Assembly: GCF_004137795.1 (NCBI RefSeq)
Contig: NZ_NWTM01000001.1
Location: 2,407,229 to 2,471,228 of the forward strand
Length of the DNA: 64,000 nucleotides
Direction: 5' to 3'
Source of the DNA: Pectobacterium zantedeschiae
GTDB taxonomy: Bacteria; Pseudomonadota; Gammaproteobacteria; Enterobacterales; Enterobacteriaceae
The notes beneath the pieces were generated by a model, which had not been told where the DNA came from, did no database searches, and saw only the letters and a program-made list of their open reading frames with translations. The position numbers and the translations under genes are program-made. Below, piece by piece: positions 17,665 through 29,980 of the stretch (positions are counted from its first letter, which is position 1; the number at the start of each line of letters is the position of its first letter).

Positions 17665-18043
17665 ACAGTTCGAGAGGCAGGCCGTCAGGATCGGAGAAAA
17701 ACGTGAAGCGTTGCTGCGTTTCAGGATCGATCCTTACGGGTTCACAAATGACGCCAGCCTGTGCCAACGAGGTAATGGCCTGTTCTACATCGGCGACAGC
17801 AAAAGCTAGATGACGCAGACCGCAAGCCTCCGGCCGACTGACACGCGTAGGTGGATGAGGGAAAGAGAATAGCTCGATAGTGTAGCGCCCATTCAGCGAG
17901 AGATCGCCTTTCCATGACTGCCGAGCGGCACGGTAGACCTCATTGTTCAACGTAAATCCCAGAACGTCACAATAAAATGCCTTGCTGTGTGCATAGTCAG
18001 AGGCAATCACCGCAATGTGATGTACATCGAGCAATTTCAACAT
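17654..18043 (-). CDS. yaeR: VOC family metalloprotein YaeR (glyoxalase-like)
   Basis: Small vicinal-oxygen-chelate fold protein (129 aa, as in E. coli), probably a metal-dependent dimer; the reaction is unknown. Visible features are His-His-Ile-Ala-Val-Ile at the first metal-binding position, His in Gly-Leu-Arg-His-Leu-Ala-Phe and Glu in Leu-Pro-Leu-Glu-Leu-Tyr. It overlaps tilS. In E. coli ldcC lies between yaeR and accA; here that lysine decarboxylase gene is absent. Confidence 0.9.
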   Translation of the reverse strand: MLKLLDVHHIAVIASDYAHSKAFYCDVLGFTLNNEVYRAARQSWKGDLSLNGRYTIELFSFPHPPTRVSRPEACGLRHLAFAVADVEQAITSLAQAGVICEPVRIDPETQQRFTFFSDPDGLPLELYEI

Positions 18044-18061
18044 TATTCAAACCCTCATAGC

Positions 18062-18095
18062 AAAAAATCCGCTGTCATTCCTGACAACGGATTTT
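18062..18095 (-). terminator. Rho-independent terminator after accA
   Basis: On the minus strand a hairpin with arms AAAATCCG/CGGATTTT and an inner TGTCA/TGACA pairing runs into six Ts. It lies about 100 bases beyond the accA stop and just upstream of yaeR, closing the long accA-side transcription unit. Confidence 0.8.
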
Positions 18096-18194
18096 CAGAG
18101 TAGCGCCAGAATAGACTGATTGATAACACTACAATCAATCAGACAATCACGTCATCAGCAGCAACCCTAGCGCGTTAGCAATAACCACTGTACG

Positions 18195-19154
18195 TTAGCA
18201 ATAACCATAATTCATCAAACGCTGATAACGGCGGTTCAGCAACGCTTCTTCGCTCAGACCATCAAGGTCGAGCAAATCGGCCAGCAATTGCGCTTTCAGT
18301 GACTCTGCCATTACCGGAACGTTACGGTGCGCGGAACCCAACGGTTCAGGAATCACGGTATCGATCAGTTTCAGCTCTTTCAGACGTGGCGCGATGATGC
18401 CCATGGCTTCAGCCGCCAGCGGTGCCTTATCCGCACTCTTCCACAGAATAGACGCACAGCCTTCCGGTGAAATAACAGAGTAGGTGCTGTACTGCAACAT
18501 ATTGACCTTGTCACCTACGCCGATAGCCAATGCACCACCGGAACCACCTTCACCGATAACGGTACAGATGATTGGTACACGCAGCGTCGACATTTCACGT
18601 AGGTTGCGTGCGATAGCCTCAGACTGACCGCGTTCTTCTGCGCCAACGCCCGGATAAGCGCCCGGCGTGTCGATAAAGGTGATGATCGGCATCTTGAAGC
18701 GATCCGCCATTTCCATTAGGCGCAGTGCTTTGCGATATCCTTCTGGTGCAGGCATGCCGAAATTACGACGAATCTTTTCTTTGGTTTCACGACCTTTCTG
18801 ATGACCAATGATCATCACCGGACGTCCATCCAAACGGGCAATCCCGCCGACAATGGCTTTGTCATCGGCATAGGCACGATCGCCAGCCAATTCATCAAAG
18901 TCGGTAAAGATATGCTTAATATAATCAAGCGTATAAGGACGTTGCGGATGGCGCGCTAATTGCGCAACCTGCCAGGCACCCAAATCGGCGAAGATTTTGC
19001 GCGTCAGTTCAACGCTCTTCTCACGCAGGCGCTGGACTTCTTCGTCCAGATTAATATCTAATTTTTCGTCTTGACGGCTGACTGCGGTCAGCGAGTCAAT
19101 TTTCGCTTCCAACTCTGCAATCGGCTGCTCAAAATCAAGAAAATTCAGACTCAT
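18195..19154 (-). CDS. accA: Acetyl-CoA carboxylase carboxyltransferase subunit alpha
   Basis: AccA with AccD transfers the carboxyl group from biotin to acetyl-CoA, the committed step of fatty-acid synthesis. The 319 aa length and sequence match E. coli throughout, including Asp-Thr-Pro-Gly-Ala-Tyr-Pro-Gly and the Gly-Glu-Gly-Gly-Ser-Gly-Gly-Ala-Leu oxyanion-type segment. It follows dnaE by 12 bases, the same arrangement as in E. coli, and is likely translated from the same mRNA. About 100 bases of downstream sequence hold the terminator. Confidence 0.98.
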   Translation of the reverse strand: MSLNFLDFEQPIAELEAKIDSLTAVSRQDEKLDINLDEEVQRLREKSVELTRKIFADLGAWQVAQLARHPQRPYTLDYIKHIFTDFDELAGDRAYADDKAIVGGIARLDGRPVMIIGHQKGRETKEKIRRNFGMPAPEGYRKALRLMEMADRFKMPIITFIDTPGAYPGVGAEERGQSEAIARNLREMSTLRVPIICTVIGEGGSGGALAIGVGDKVNMLQYSTYSVISPEGCASILWKSADKAPLAAEAMGIIAPRLKELKLIDTVIPEPLGSAHRNVPVMAESLKAQLLADLLDLDGLSEEALLNRRYQRLMNYGYC

Positions 19155-19166
19155 AGTATTCCTATA

Positions 19167-22100
19167 TTAGTCAAATTCCAGTTCCACCTGCTCATTACCC
19201 ACTAATGTGCGCAGCTCATTCAGTAGCGCATCGGCAGGCGTTACACGCCATGCTGCGCCGAAACGTAGTCGTGCGCGCGCATCTTCACGCTGGTAATAGA
19301 GATGCACTGGGATCGTCCCCGATCGATGGGGTTCCAACGATTGACGGAGACGGTTTAATAGCTGGTCATCAATTTGCCTGTCAGTCAGCGAGATAGCAAG
19401 CCCGCGCGCGTATTTTTCCCGCGCTTCACTGATATCCATTAACTCTCGGACGGTCATTTTAAGCCCACCGCTGAAGTCATCAAAGCTGACCTGTCCACTG
19501 GCGATAAGGATACGGTCTTTCTCAAGTAAATGCTGATATTTTTCCAACGCATCGGTAAACAACATAATCTCGAGCCGACCGGAACGATCGTCCAATGTAC
19601 AGACGCCAATACGGTTGCCCCGCTTGGTGACCATAACGCGAGCTGCCAACACCAGCCCAACGGCAGTGGTCATTTTACCCCGATCCGTCGGGTGCATATC
19701 TTTTAAACGTACGCCACCGGCATAGCGTTCAATTTCCTTAATATATTGCGTGATCGGGTGGCCGGTCAGATACAACCCCAGCGTCTCCCGCTCACCATCC
19801 AATACGACCTGCTCCGGCCACGGTGGCACGGTACTGTAGGATTGCTCGACCTGCTCAGGCGCATCGGCCAGTACACCGAACATATCCACCTGACCAATCG
19901 CTTCGGCTTTAGCATGCTGATCGGCGGCTTTTAGCGCATCAGCCAATGCATTCATCAGCGCAGCGCGATGCGGCCCTAGTCGGTCAAACGCCCCGGACAT
20001 AATCAGCTTTTCCAGCACGCGGCGGTTCAGTTTTTTAATGTCGGTACGCGCACAGAGGTCAAACAACTCTCTAAAATAGCCGCCCTGATTACGCGCTTCG
20101 ATTATTGCCTCAATTGGGCCTTCACCGACACCTTTAATCGCGCCGATGCCATAAACAATCTCGCCATCGTCGTTAACGTGGAAGTGATACAGCCCGCTAT
20201 TGATGTCGGGGGGCAAGATTTTTAATCCCATCCGCCAGCACTCATCAACCAAGCCCACCACTTTATCCGTGTTGTCCATATCGGCCGTCATCACCGCCGC
20301 CATGAATTCTGCCGGATAGTGCGCTTTCAGCCACAGCGTTTGATAAGACACCAGTGCATAAGCAGCGGAGTGGGATTTATTAAAGCCGTAACCAGCGAAT
20401 TTTTCCACCAGGTCGAAAATCTTAACCGCCAATTCGCCGTTGACGCCACGCGATTTGGCACCATCTTCAAAGCCACCACGCTGCTTCGCCATTTCAACCG
20501 GGTTCTTTTTCCCCATCGCACGACGCAACATGTCCGCACCGCCCAGCGTATATCCCGCCAGAACCTGTGCGATCTGCATGACCTGTTCCTGATAGAGGAT
20601 AATACCGTAGGTCGGCTCCAACACGGGCTTGAGTGACTCGTGCTGCCATTCAATATCAGGGTACGAAATCGCTTCTCGACCATGCTTACGGTCGATGAAG
20701 TTATCCACCATGCCGGATTGCAGTGGGCCAGGGCGGAACAGTGCCACCAGTGCGATCATATCTTCAAAGCAGTCGGGCTTTAGACGCTTGATCAGGTCTT
20801 TCATGCCGCGCGATTCAAGCTGGAATACCGCTGTGGTTTCCGAGCGTTGCAGCATATCGAAACTTTTCTTATCGTCGAGCGGAATGGCCGCGATATCAAT
20901 CGGTTCCTGACCTTGCTTCGCGCGACGGGCGTTAATCATCTCCAGCGCCCAGTCGATGATGGTCAGTGTACGCAGGCCAAGGAAGTCGAACTTCACCAGC
21001 CCGGCATATTCCACATCGTTTTTGTCAAATTGGGTAACCGGATGGTTCCCTTCCGCATCGCAATACAGCGGTGCGAAATCGGTAATCTTGGTGGGGGATA
21101 TCACTACCCCACCCGCATGTTTACCGGCGTTACGCGTTACCCCTTCAAGTTTACGCGCCATATCAATGAGGGCCTTAACTTCCTCATCGGCTTCATAAAT
21201 TTCTGGCAGTTGCGGTTCAGCAGCGAAGGCTTTTTCCAGCGTCATGCCCGGATCGGGCGGCACCAGTTTTGAAATACGATCGACAAACCCATACGGATGC
21301 CCGAGCACGCGCCCTACGTCACGAATAACCGCTTTTGCCGCCATTGTACCGAAAGTGATAATCTGCGATACCGCATCACGCCCGTACATTTCCGCGACAT
21401 GATCGATAACCTTATCGCGTTTTTCCATGCAGAAATCGACGTCGAAGTCAGGCATGGAGACACGTTCCGGGTTGAGGAAACGTTCGAACAGCAGGTCAAA
21501 TTCCAGCGGATCCAGATCGGTGATTTTCAGCGCGTAAGCAACCAAAGAGCCCGCACCAGAACCACGCCCCGGACCAACAGGCACATCGTTATCTTTCGAC
21601 CACTGAATAAACTCCATGACGATCAGGAAGTAGCCGGGGAACCCCATCTGGTTGATTACGCCCAGTTCAATATCCAGACGTTCATCATATTCAGGCCGAC
21701 GCGCGGCACGCACTTCCGGGTCGGGGAACAGGAATTCGAGACGATCCTCCAGCCCTTTTTTCGAGCACTGAACCAGAAAATCTGCTGTGCTCATATCGCC
21801 CGTCGGGAACTGCGGCAGGAAATATTCGCCCAGGCGGATCGTTACGTTACAGCGTTTGGCAATTTCAACGCTGTTCACCAGCGCTTCGGGAATATCAGCA
21901 AACAGCTCGCACATTTCCTCTTCCGAGCGCATGTACTGCTGCGGGCTGTAATGACGTGGGCGTTTGGGATCGTCGAGCGTGTAGCCATCATGAATGGCAA
22001 CGCGAATTTCGTGAGCGTCAAAATCATCAGTGCTGATGAAGCACACTTCATTAGTCGCCACAACGGGCAACGCGTACTTGGTTGCCAACTCTACGGCCGC

Positions 22101-22649
22101 GTGTATATAACTTTCTTCGTCAGGGCGGGACGTGCGAGTCAGTTCCAGGTAATAACGCTGGGGAAAGTGCTCCATATAAAATGCCAGGCACTGTTCGGCC
22201 TGCGCCTGATTACCGCGCAGCAAAAATCGCCCAACATCACCCCGGCGACCACCAGACAGTAAAATCAGCCCTTCTTGATGTTCAACCAGCCAATCACGGT
22301 CAATCGTCGGCCCGGCAGCGCCATAACCGCGTTGATAAGCATGGGAAATCAGCAACGTGAGGTTCTGGTAACCATCATTATTCATGGCCAGCACGGTGAG
22401 ATGTGCCAGTTCATCCCCTAATTCATCGCTTTCGACATAGAAGTCTGCGCCGATGATAGGTTTGACCCCCGCGCCATGCGCGCCGCCATAAAATTTAACC
22501 AGCCCACACAGGTTGGTAAAATCGGTAATCGCCAGCGCTGGCATACCAAGTGCCGCCGCTTTTTTTACCAGCGGACCGACTTTGGCCAGCCCATCGATCA
22601 TGGAATAGTCACTATGAACACGCAGGTGAACAAAACGTGGTTCGGCCAT
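19167..22649 (-). CDS. dnaE: DNA polymerase III alpha subunit
   Basis: Catalytic subunit of the replicative polymerase. The protein is 1160 aa, exactly the E. coli length. An N-terminal PHP domain begins with [10 protein letters not shown]. The polymerase active-site aspartates are in Pro-Asp-Phe-Asp-Val-Asp-Phe near residue 400, with Phe-Asp-Phe-Leu-Gly-Leu near 555. Helix-hairpin-helix and OB-fold regions and the C-terminal clamp/tau-binding part follow. It lies between rnhB and accA in the conserved lpx-dnaE cluster. Long antisense frames inside it are shadows. Confidence 0.98.
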   Translation of the reverse strand: MAEPRFVHLRVHSDYSMIDGLAKVGPLVKKAAALGMPALAITDFTNLCGLVKFYGGAHGAGVKPIIGADFYVESDELGDELAHLTVLAMNNDGYQNLTLLISHAYQRGYGAAGPTIDRDWLVEHQEGLILLSGGRRGDVGRFLLRGNQAQAEQCLAFYMEHFPQRYYLELTRTSRPDEESYIHAAVELATKYALPVVATNEVCFISTDDFDAHEIRVAIHDGYTLDDPKRPRHYSPQQYMRSEEEMCELFADIPEALVNSVEIAKRCNVTIRLGEYFLPQFPTGDMSTADFLVQCSKKGLEDRLEFLFPDPEVRAARRPEYDERLDIELGVINQMGFPGYFLIVMEFIQWSKDNDVPVGPGRGSGAGSLVAYALKITDLDPLEFDLLFERFLNPERVSMPDFDVDFCMEKRDKVIDHVAEMYGRDAVSQIITFGTMAAKAVIRDVGRVLGHPYGFVDRISKLVPPDPGMTLEKAFAAEPQLPEIYEADEEVKALIDMARKLEGVTRNAGKHAGGVVISPTKITDFAPLYCDAEGNHPVTQFDKNDVEYAGLVKFDFLGLRTLTIIDWALEMINARRAKQGQEPIDIAAIPLDDKKSFDMLQRSETTAVFQLESRGMKDLIKRLKPDCFEDMIALVALFRPGPLQSGMVDNFIDRKHGREAISYPDIEWQHESLKPVLEPTYGIILYQEQVMQIAQVLAGYTLGGADMLRRAMGKKNPVEMAKQRGGFEDGAKSRGVNGELAVKIFDLVEKFAGYGFNKSHSAAYALVSYQTLWLKAHYPAEFMAAVMTADMDNTDKVVGLVDECWRMGLKILPPDINSGLYHFHVNDDGEIVYGIGAIKGVGEGPIEAIIEARNQGGYFRELFDLCARTDIKKLNRRVLEKLIMSGAFDRLGPHRAALMNALADALKAADQHAKAEAIGQVDMFGVLADAPEQVEQSYSTVPPWPEQVVLDGERETLGLYLTGHPITQYIKEIERYAGGVRLKDMHPTDRGKMTTAVGLVLAARVMVTKRGNRIGVCTLDDRSGRLEIMLFTDALEKYQHLLEKDRILIASGQVSFDDFSGGLKMTVRELMDISEAREKYARGLAISLTDRQIDDQLLNRLRQSLEPHRSGTIPVHLYYQREDARARLRFGAAWRVTPADALLNELRTLVGNEQVELEFD

Positions 22650-22725
22650 CTCCAGATCCCAGAATTTATCGAGTAGTCAGCGTTGCAATAGTGATATCAC
22701 AACACAGAGAGTTAATGATGATGTT

Positions 22726-23322
22726 TTACGCCAGTCCTAATACACGTTTGACTGGCGCGAAGCTCCGACGGTGAAACTCTGTCGCACCCAGTGCAGCAAG
22801 CTTCTCCAGATGAAAAGCCGTTGGATAGCCTTTGTGTTGGGCAAAACCATAGTCGGGGAAGCGTTGATCCAACTCGACCATCTCACGATCGCGAGTCACT
22901 TTCGCCATAATCGAGGCCGCGCTGATTTCTGCTACGCGGCTATCCCCTTTAACGACCGCCTGCGAGGGCATCACCAACGCTGGACACCGATTGCCATCAA
23001 TGAGAACAAAATCGGGCACGATAGCCAATCCAGCCACCGCACGCTGCATCGCTAACATCGTAGCATGCAAGATATTCAGTTGGTCAATCTCTTCCGGTTC
23101 CGCACGGCCAAGGCTCCACGCCAGCGCCTTCTCTTTGATTTCATCATAGAGCGCTAGCCGTCGTTTTTCACTCAGCTGTTTGGAATCCGCTAACCCGACA
23201 ATTGGCCTAGTAGGGTCAAGAATCACCGCAGCCGTCACGACTGCACCAACCAGAGGACCACGGCCCACCTCATCAACACCAGCGATACAGGTCGCCTGCG
23301 GGTAAATAAATTTTTCACTCAT
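22726..23322 (-). CDS. rnhB: Ribonuclease HII
   Basis: Cleaves the RNA strand of RNA/DNA hybrids and nicks at single ribonucleotides in DNA. The start at ATG 23322 gives 198 aa, exactly E. coli RnhB; a frame from 23340 only adds six residues. The Gly-Val-Asp-Glu-Val-Gly-Arg-Gly-Pro motif with two acidic ligands is at residues 15-23 and the third acidic residue is in Leu-Ile-Asp-Gly-Asn-Arg-Cys. It lies 21 bases after lpxB and before dnaE. Confidence 0.96.
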   Translation of the reverse strand: MSEKFIYPQATCIAGVDEVGRGPLVGAVVTAAVILDPTRPIVGLADSKQLSEKRRLALYDEIKEKALAWSLGRAEPEEIDQLNILHATMLAMQRAVAGLAIVPDFVLIDGNRCPALVMPSQAVVKGDSRVAEISAASIMAKVTRDREMVELDQRFPDYGFAQHKGYPTAFHLEKLAALGATEFHRRSFAPVKRVLGLA

Positions 23323-23343
23323 GGTTTTATTAACATGCATTTA

Positions 23344-24495
23344 TTAACACGACTTTACTAATTCCAGTACCGCCTGAGCCGCCTGCTCATCAGCGTTACA
23401 GCGAATCTGCTGATGCAAATCCACAAATGTTGTGCGCAGCTCAGCCGTTTTTTGGGTATCACTAAATAGCGGCAGTAACGCAGCAGCTAACTTATCCGGC
23501 GTACAGTCGGTCTGTAGCAATTCGGTTACCAGCTCGCGCCCAGCCAGCAAATTTGGCAGAGACACCCACTGCGTTTTAACCAAGCGCTGTGCGAGCCAGA
23601 AGGTAAAAGGCTTCATACGATAACCCACAACCATCGGGCATTTCGCCAGCATGCACTCTAACGCTGCCGTACCGGATGCCAATAGCGCCGCATCACTGGC
23701 AATCATGGCTTCACGCGCCTGCCCATCCAGCAGATGCACACGCAGATCGGGTGCCACACTGCTTTTGATCCGTTCGAACTGTTCACGTCGCTTACTGTTC
23801 ACTAGCGGAACAACGATTTCCAGATCGGGAAAATGCTGACGTAGTAACACTGCCGTATTGAGAAAATCCGCGCTAAGCATTTCAACTTCTGCACCGCGAC
23901 TGCCCGGCAACAGCGCCAGACAATGCGCATCGGGCGCAATACCCAACGTCGCACGGGCGGCCAGTTTATCGGGATGCAGCGGCATCGCATCAGCCATCGT
24001 ATGACCAATAAAGCGACAAGGCACATTGAAACGATCGTAAAACGCTTTTTCAAAAGGCAAGAAGGCCAGCACCAGATTGGTTGCTTTACCTATTTTGAAA
24101 ACGCGTTTTTGACGCCATGCCCACACGGACGGGCTGACGTAGTGAATAGTATTGATACCGCGCTTTTTGAGGTTGCCCTCCAGCGTGATATTAAAATCAG
24201 GTGCATCAATGCCCACGAAAACATCGGGCTGGAGCTCACTAAAGCGCTGGGTTAAATCCCGCCGAATTTTAAGCAGACGAGGGAGCCGTTCGAGCACCTC
24301 AACAATGCCCATAACGGCCAGCTCTTCCATCTCGTACCAGGCTTCACAGCCTTCAGCCTGCATACGCGGCCCGGCGACGCCGACAAACCGCGCATCGGGC
24401 ACCTTTTCTTTTAGCGCCCGGATAAGACCTGCGCCTAGGATGTCGCCGGAAGTTTCCCCGGCGACCAGCCCAATAGTCAAAGGACGTGATGACAT
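23344..24495 (-). CDS. lpxB: Lipid-A-disaccharide synthase
   Basis: Glycosyltransferase family 19 enzyme joining lipid X and UDP-2,3-diacylglucosamine into the lipid A disaccharide at the inner face of the membrane. 383 aa, one more than E. coli. The N-terminal Gly-Glu-Thr-Ser-Gly-Asp-Ile-Leu-Gly, the Ser-Val-Trp-Ala-Trp-Arg segment and the nucleotide-binding Leu-Leu-Pro-Gly-Ser-Arg are visible. It follows lpxA by three bases and precedes rnhB, as in E. coli, so it is translated from the same operon mRNA. Confidence 0.96.
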   Translation of the reverse strand: MSSRPLTIGLVAGETSGDILGAGLIRALKEKVPDARFVGVAGPRMQAEGCEAWYEMEELAVMGIVEVLERLPRLLKIRRDLTQRFSELQPDVFVGIDAPDFNITLEGNLKKRGINTIHYVSPSVWAWRQKRVFKIGKATNLVLAFLPFEKAFYDRFNVPCRFIGHTMADAMPLHPDKLAARATLGIAPDAHCLALLPGSRGAEVEMLSADFLNTAVLLRQHFPDLEIVVPLVNSKRREQFERIKSSVAPDLRVHLLDGQAREAMIASDAALLASGTAALECMLAKCPMVVGYRMKPFTFWLAQRLVKTQWVSLPNLLAGRELVTELLQTDCTPDKLAAALLPLFSDTQKTAELRTTFVDLHQQIRCNADEQAAQAVLELVKSC

Positions 24496-24498
24496 GGA

Positions 24499-25287
24499 TT
24501 AACGAATGATGCCGCGAGTGGAACGGGCAAAGAAATCGGTGAATGCCTGCACAGCCGGATGTTCAGCCGCCAGAGCTTCAATTTCCGGTTTCACCTCATC
24601 CAGCGTTTTACCGCTACGGTAGAGCAGCTTGTATGCGTTGCGGATCGCATGCAGCGTTTCTTTTTCGAATCCACGACGCTTCAGGCCTTCAATGTTCAGG
24701 CCAAATGGCGTGGCATGGTTACCCTGAGCGATAACATACGGCGGCACGTCTTGCGCGACACCAGAGCATCCACCAACCATGACGTGGGCACCGATAATGC
24801 AGAACTGGTGCACAGCCGTCATCCCACCGATAATCGCAAAATCATCGACGGATACGTGGCCACCCAGCGTAGCGTTATTCGCCAGAATACAGCGATTGCC
24901 CACGACACAGTCGTGTGCGATATGCGTGTTGATCATCAACAGGTTATCGCTACCGACTTTAGTCAACCCACCGCCCTGCGACGTGCCACGATGAATCGTG
25001 ACGCTTTCACGGATACGGTTACGATCGCCAATCTCAACGCGGGTCGGTTCCCCAGCATATTTGAGATCCTGATTCACTTCACCAATTGACGTGAACTGAT
25101 AGATTTCGTTGTCGCGACCAATCTTAGTGACGCCATTGACGACGACATGCGATTTCAGCACCGTACCTGCACCGATCTCAACCTGAGAACCGATATAGCA
25201 GAAAGGGCCAATATGAACGCCAGCACCAATAATGGCACCGTCTTCAACAATCGAACTAGGGTGAATAAAGGCGGTTTGATCAATCAC
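24499..25287 (-). CDS. lpxA: UDP-N-acetylglucosamine acyltransferase LpxA (GTG start)
   Basis: First enzyme of lipid A synthesis; transfers 3-hydroxymyristoyl from ACP to UDP-GlcNAc. The GTG at 25287 gives Met-Ile-Asp-Gln-Thr-Ala-Phe-Ile-His and 262 aa, exactly E. coli length; the ATG at 25314 lies inside fabZ and would add nine unrelated residues. A left-handed beta-helix with hexapeptide repeats fills residues 1-190, and the catalytic His125 is in the His-Ile-Ala-His-Asp motif. The gene begins four bases after the fabZ stop. Confidence 0.95.
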   Translation of the reverse strand: MIDQTAFIHPSSIVEDGAIIGAGVHIGPFCYIGSQVEIGAGTVLKSHVVVNGVTKIGRDNEIYQFTSIGEVNQDLKYAGEPTRVEIGDRNRIRESVTIHRGTSQGGGLTKVGSDNLLMINTHIAHDCVVGNRCILANNATLGGHVSVDDFAIIGGMTAVHQFCIIGAHVMVGGCSGVAQDVPPYVIAQGNHATPFGLNIEGLKRRGFEKETLHAIRNAYKLLYRSGKTLDEVKPEIEALAAEHPAVQAFTDFFARSTRGIIR

Positions 25288-25291
25288 GTTA

Positions 25292-25747
25292 TCAGGACTC
25301 CCGACGGCGAGCACACATCATTGACGCTTCACAGGCCACTTCGCCATCAACTTTGGCAACACCTTTAAAGCGCGCAACGCCACGACGCTCTTTAATGAAT
25401 TCAACTTCAAGGATCATTTGATCGCCTGGCTGCACGGGGCGCTTAAAGCGCGCTTCGTCCACAGCGGCGAAATAATACAGCTCACCCGGCTCCAGTTTAC
25501 CGACGCTTTTGAACGCCAGAATACCCGTAGCCTGAGCCATTGCTTCCAGAATCAGAACGCCAGGAAAAATCGGTTTCCCTGGGAAATGCCCCTGAAAGAA
25601 GGGTTCGTTGAAAGAGACGTTTTTCACCGCCCGCAGAAATTTCCCTTCTTCAAAATCCAGTACCCGATCAACCAGTAAAAACGGGAAACGGTGCGGTAAT
25701 AATTCTAAAATCTCTTCAATATGCAGAGTATGAGTGTCAGTAGTCAA
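25292..25747 (-). CDS. fabZ: 3-hydroxyacyl-ACP dehydratase FabZ (TTG start)
   Basis: Dehydrates 3-hydroxyacyl-ACP in fatty-acid elongation and competes with LpxA/LpxD for the 3-hydroxymyristoyl-ACP pool. The TTG at 25747 follows AGGAAG and gives 151 aa, the E. coli length, beginning Met-Thr-Thr-Asp-Thr-His; the ATG 42 bases upstream has no family support. The hot-dog fold signature [13 protein letters not shown] with catalytic His and the Glu in Leu-Glu-Ala-Met-Ala-Gln are intact. It sits between lpxD and lpxA. Confidence 0.94.
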   Translation of the reverse strand: MTTDTHTLHIEEILELLPHRFPFLLVDRVLDFEEGKFLRAVKNVSFNEPFFQGHFPGKPIFPGVLILEAMAQATGILAFKSVGKLEPGELYYFAAVDEARFKRPVQPGDQMILEVEFIKERRGVARFKGVAKVDGEVACEASMMCARRRES

Positions 25748-25848
25748 AATACTCTTCCTGTCCATAAAAACTGATGCCATCAACAACACGGCCTGCGCAG
25801 ACCCTAAATTAGGTGTCTTCAGGCAGGCCGCAAATAAAACGCGAGTGA

Positions 25849-26871
25849 TTAAACGTTATCGACTTTTCGTTCAACGGCTTTTAACCGTTTGCTTATCTCA
25901 TCAATATTCATCACCAGCGCTGCAGTTTTGCGCCACACTTTATTGGGTTGCAAAGGAATGCCCGAAGAGTATACCCCAGGTTCAGTGATTGGTCGCATGA
26001 CCATACCCATTCCCGTTACCGTCACTTTATCGCAGATCTCCATGTGCCCGTTAATCACGCTGGCACCACCGATCATGCAATAACGACCAATTTTCAAGCT
26101 CCCCGCCATAATGACGCCACCCGCTACCGCGGTATTGTCGCCAATCACGACGTTGTGCGCAATCTGACATTGGTTATCAATGATAACACCATTGCCAATG
26201 ACCGTATCATCCAACGCACCACGATCGATGGTCGTGCTCGCGCCAATCTCAACCCGATCGCCAATTCTGACCGTCCCCAACTGCGGGATCTTCACCCAGT
26301 TGCCGCGATCGTTGGCATAACCAAAGCCATCAGAACCGATCACCGTTCCAGACTGGATCAGGCAATGCTCACCAATCTCAACGCGGTGATAAATCGTTAC
26401 ATTTGCCCACAAACGGGTACCTGAACCAATACGCGCATGTTTACCAATAAAACAGCCTGGGCCGATGACAACGCCATCCCCCAACTGCGCACCAGATTCG
26501 ATGACGGCATTGGCGCCAACGGACACCTGCTGACCCAGAGTTGCATCGGGAGCAATCACAGCACTCGGAGCAATATCAGTGGCCGGTTGCGGCGTCGTAT
26601 CCAACAGCTGTGCCATGCGAGCATAGGTAAGGTAGGGATTTTTCACTACCAGCGCAGCAACCTGACAGTAAGGTAAATCCGCTTCCGTCAGCACGACCGC
26701 AGACGCTTGCGTCCCGGCCAGTTGCTCACGGTAACGACTGTCGGAAAGAAACGTAATTTGCCCAGTTTTTGCCGAATGCATAGAAGCAACACCGGTGATG
26801 ACGATATCGCCATCACCGTGTAATTGTGCATCCAACTGTTGAGCTAACGCGTCCAGTCGAATTGAATACAT
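25849..26871 (-). CDS. lpxD: UDP-3-O-(3-hydroxymyristoyl)glucosamine N-acyltransferase
   Basis: Third enzyme of lipid A synthesis; adds the N-linked 3-hydroxymyristoyl chain. 340 aa (E. coli 341). An N-terminal uridine-binding domain is followed by a left-handed beta-helix of hexapeptide repeats; the catalytic histidine is in Gln-Ile-Ala-His-Asn-Val-Val-Ile-Gly near residue 238. The C-terminus is a basic helix. It starts three bases after the skp stop and is followed by a 101-base gap to the fabZ start, the only sizeable gap in this part of the cluster. Confidence 0.96.
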   Translation of the reverse strand: MYSIRLDALAQQLDAQLHGDGDIVITGVASMHSAKTGQITFLSDSRYREQLAGTQASAVVLTEADLPYCQVAALVVKNPYLTYARMAQLLDTTPQPATDIAPSAVIAPDATLGQQVSVGANAVIESGAQLGDGVVIGPGCFIGKHARIGSGTRLWANVTIYHRVEIGEHCLIQSGTVIGSDGFGYANDRGNWVKIPQLGTVRIGDRVEIGASTTIDRGALDDTVIGNGVIIDNQCQIAHNVVIGDNTAVAGGVIMAGSLKIGRYCMIGGASVINGHMEICDKVTVTGMGMVMRPITEPGVYSSGIPLQPNKVWRKTAALVMNIDEISKRLKAVERKVDNV

Positions 26872-26874
26872 GTA

Positions 26875-27372
26875 TTATTTAACCTGTTTCAGCACATCGG
26901 CAGTAATGTCTTTGGCATTGGCGACATACGCAACAGCGTTAGCGTCAATCACAACATCATAACCTTCTTTGGTTGCAACGGCTTTCACTGCATCCTGAAT
27001 ACGGCTCAGGATTTTGTTGCGTTCTTCAGTCTGACGACGACGGTTGTCCTGTTCAAAAGCCTGTGCTTTCGTAGAGAACTGCTCGCGCTGCGCCATGACG
27101 TCTTTTTCCATTTTGCTGCGATCGCTCGCTTTCATGGTAGAGCCATCACGCTGCAACTTCTGCATCTTGGTCTGTAAGTCGTTTTCCATTGATTGCAGTT
27201 CAGAAGCGCGGCCTTTGAACTCGTTTTCCAGCTGTTTGCCAACGGTTTCCCGCTGTGGCAACTGTTGGAAGATGCTGGAAACGTTAACAACGGCAATCTT
27301 GTCAGCAGCCTGAACGCTGGCTGAAGCAGCCAATGCTAAACCGAGGCCTGCGGCACATAACCACTTTTTCAC
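26875..27372 (-). CDS. skp: Periplasmic chaperone Skp (HlpA)
   Basis: Trimeric periplasmic chaperone that holds outer-membrane proteins between Sec and BamA. 165 aa with a clear Sec signal peptide ending at Val-Gln-Ala (residues 1-22). The long charged region from about 50 to 130, rich in Gln, Lys, Glu and Arg, forms the coiled-coil tentacles. It stands between bamA and lpxD; about 140 bases to bamA could contain a separate promoter, but no confident one was identified. Confidence 0.95.
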   Translation of the reverse strand: MKKWLCAAGLGLALAASASVQAADKIAVVNVSSIFQQLPQRETVGKQLENEFKGRASELQSMENDLQTKMQKLQRDGSTMKASDRSKMEKDVMAQREQFSTKAQAFEQDNRRRQTEERNKILSRIQDAVKAVATKEGYDVVIDANAVAYVANAKDITADVLKQVK

Positions 27373-27512
27373 TATAAACTCCTCAACCTAACCTAAATTT
27401 GTGTCTTTACACTTTAATGATGGGCATAGCGTCATGACATCAGCTGTATTTCCAGCATTGATGTCAATGAGCAGCGATGCGACATTCCCTGCATACGACC
27501 TACGACGTCACA

Positions 27513-29945
27513 CTACCAGGTTTTGCCAATGTTAAACTGGAATTGTTCCGACTTGTCTCCATCGTACTTTTTAACCGGCTGGGCATAGGAGAAGACCAAT
27601 GGCCCAAGCGGAGACATCCACTGCAATGCGATACCGCTGGAAACACGGAAGTTACTCGCTTTGCTGTAATCCGGTACACCTGCGTCAATAGTTTCCTGTG
27701 TATTTTTCCAGTTGGTATCCCATACTGTACCACCATCAACAAAGAAGGAAGTACGTACGGAACTCGCGTATTTGTCACTGATAAACGGCGTCGGCACGAT
27801 CAGCTCCGCACTCAACACCGCCATCGCGTTACCGCCAACGGCATCGTCCAGATTGGTTGAATCAATTTTGCACGAAGAATAAGGCTGAGTCGAATTAGCA
27901 CAGTTATAATACGCCGCTTTAGGCCCAATCGTGTTCGACTGGAAGCCGCGCACCGTGCTGGAACCACCGGCATAGAAGTTATCGTAGAACGGCACTTCTT
28001 TACTCCCGATACCATCAGCAAAGCCTGCGCGCGTACGGCCCATCACCACCCATTTTCCACTCTCGGTCAACGGATAGTAGCTTGTCGAATCAAACGTCAG
28101 TTTGTAGTATTCATTGTCCGAACCCGGCACCGCGATCTTGGCGTTTGCGGATGCTCGTGTTCCTTTTGTCGGGAAGTAACCGCGATCCAGATTGTTGTAT
28201 GACCACCCAGTATTCAGGAAGAAATCGTTCGCTTTAAAGTCCGCACTTGACTTATTACTATTACCAACAACAACCTCAGGATTAACCCCAACGGAATTCA
28301 GATAACGCCACATCGCCACCTGCGGTCTCATGTCCGACAGATCGTTATGCACATAATCCAGACCGACACGCAGTGAGTTATTCTCGTTAATCGGGAAACC
28401 CAAGGTGCTGCCAACGCCATAACTCACGTTGGTGTAGTCGGATAGATCGGCATCAGACGCTTCAAATTTATTATAGAAAATGCGTCCACCGAGGCTAACA
28501 CCATCTACGGTAAAGTACGGGTCGGTCAGTGACAGCTCGACATACGTCTGGTAGTCGTTTTTAGTCCCGCTGATACCAACGGAGTTACCCGTACCCAGCC
28601 AGTTATCCTGCTGAACCCCCGCCTGGAAGCTCACACCACTTTCCGTACCGAAACCGACACCAAAGTTGAATGTACCCGTATTACGCTCTTTGACTTTATA
28701 CGTTACATCAACCTGATCGGCCACACCGGGAACGCGCTGCGTTTCTACATCAACGCTTTCAAAGTATCCCAGTCGGTTTAGACGCTCTTTGCCCTGTTCA
28801 ACCAGATCGTTGCCTAACCAGGCACCTTCCATCTGGCGCATTTCACGACGCAGAACAGAATCTTTCGAGGTGTCATTACCGTCAAAACGGATATGACGCA
28901 CATAGAAGCGGTTACCCGCATCAACGTTGATGTTTAATCTCACCGTCTTATCTGCGTCATTAATTTCCGGCTGTGTGACCACGCGCGGATAAGCATAGCC
29001 ATAACGACCCAGCAGCTTCTTGATGTCCTCTTCCATCCGGGTCACTTTCGTCCCGTTGTAGAGTTCACCCGGTTCGATCTTTGTCAACCCTTCAATTTCC
29101 GCAGAGTGACCCGCCAGATTGCCTTTCACCGCAACGCCGGACAGCTTGTACTGCTCGCCTTCCGTCATATTGATGGTGATATAGATGCCTTTCTTATCTG
29201 GCGTCAGACTCACCTGCGTGGAATCGATGTTGAAACGTGCATAGCCGCGATCCAGATAGAAACTCCGTAGGGTTTCCAGATCGCCAGACAGTTTTTGTTT
29301 CTGGTATTTACGGTCACCGACCACATTCCACCACGGCACTTCGTCACGCAGTTGGAAGCGGGAGATCAATTCGTCAGAACTGAATGCTTTGTTACCAACA
29401 ATATTAATCTGCTGAATCTTGGCAGAAACACCTTCCGTGAAGACCAGTTTCAGGTCTACGCGGTTACGCGGCAGTGGCGTGACAACGGCTTTAACCGACG
29501 CACTGTACTTACCAACGCTGTAGTAGAAATCTTCCAGTCCTTTTTCAATGCTGGTGAGCGCAGTGCGGTCTAGCGCTTCACCGACGCGCACGCCCGAGGC
29601 TTCCAGGTTTTCTTTCAGCATGTCGTCTTTAACTGACTTATTGCCGGAAAACGTGACGCTGGCGATTGTCGGACGTTCTTTCACCTGCACAATCAGCGTT
29701 TCGCCATCGCGCAGGACGCGAACATCTTCAAAATTTCCGGTCGCAAACAAGGCACGGATGGTATTACCGATATCATCGTCACCGATGGTATCACCAACGC
29801 GGACTGGCATACTGAGTAGTGCCGCCCCGACGGCAACCCTTTGCAGGCCCTCGAAATGAATATCCTTCACTACGAACCCGTCTGCACCGTATACGGTTGC
29901 GCTGCTAAACAGCAGCGACGCTATGAGCAACTTTTTGATCGCCAT
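27513..29945 (-). CDS. bamA: Outer membrane protein assembly factor BamA
   Basis: Essential Omp85 protein that folds beta-barrels into the outer membrane. 810 aa, E. coli length. A signal peptide (residues 1-20, ending Val-Tyr-Gly-Ala) is followed by five POTRA domains (about 21-420) and a 16-strand barrel. The conserved Val-Arg-Gly-Phe loop motif appears in Gly-Ser-Ser-Thr-Val-Arg-Gly-Phe, and the last residue pair Thr-Trp forms the beta-signal. It lies 35 bases after rseP. Confidence 0.98.
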   Translation of the reverse strand: MAIKKLLIASLLFSSATVYGADGFVVKDIHFEGLQRVAVGAALLSMPVRVGDTIGDDDIGNTIRALFATGNFEDVRVLRDGETLIVQVKERPTIASVTFSGNKSVKDDMLKENLEASGVRVGEALDRTALTSIEKGLEDFYYSVGKYSASVKAVVTPLPRNRVDLKLVFTEGVSAKIQQINIVGNKAFSSDELISRFQLRDEVPWWNVVGDRKYQKQKLSGDLETLRSFYLDRGYARFNIDSTQVSLTPDKKGIYITINMTEGEQYKLSGVAVKGNLAGHSAEIEGLTKIEPGELYNGTKVTRMEEDIKKLLGRYGYAYPRVVTQPEINDADKTVRLNINVDAGNRFYVRHIRFDGNDTSKDSVLRREMRQMEGAWLGNDLVEQGKERLNRLGYFESVDVETQRVPGVADQVDVTYKVKERNTGTFNFGVGFGTESGVSFQAGVQQDNWLGTGNSVGISGTKNDYQTYVELSLTDPYFTVDGVSLGGRIFYNKFEASDADLSDYTNVSYGVGSTLGFPINENNSLRVGLDYVHNDLSDMRPQVAMWRYLNSVGVNPEVVVGNSNKSSADFKANDFFLNTGWSYNNLDRGYFPTKGTRASANAKIAVPGSDNEYYKLTFDSTSYYPLTESGKWVVMGRTRAGFADGIGSKEVPFYDNFYAGGSSTVRGFQSNTIGPKAAYYNCANSTQPYSSCKIDSTNLDDAVGGNAMAVLSAELIVPTPFISDKYASSVRTSFFVDGGTVWDTNWKNTQETIDAGVPDYSKASNFRVSSGIALQWMSPLGPLVFSYAQPVKKYDGDKSEQFQFNIGKTW

Positions 29946-29980
29946 CGTTGTTATGCGTTTTTCCTAACCTAATCCCGCGC

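Noticed and set aside
21297-22262. 321-codon antisense frame within dnaE
   Set aside because: It is a shadow of the conserved dnaE coding sequence on the opposite strand, His/Arg/Phe-rich and unlike any family.
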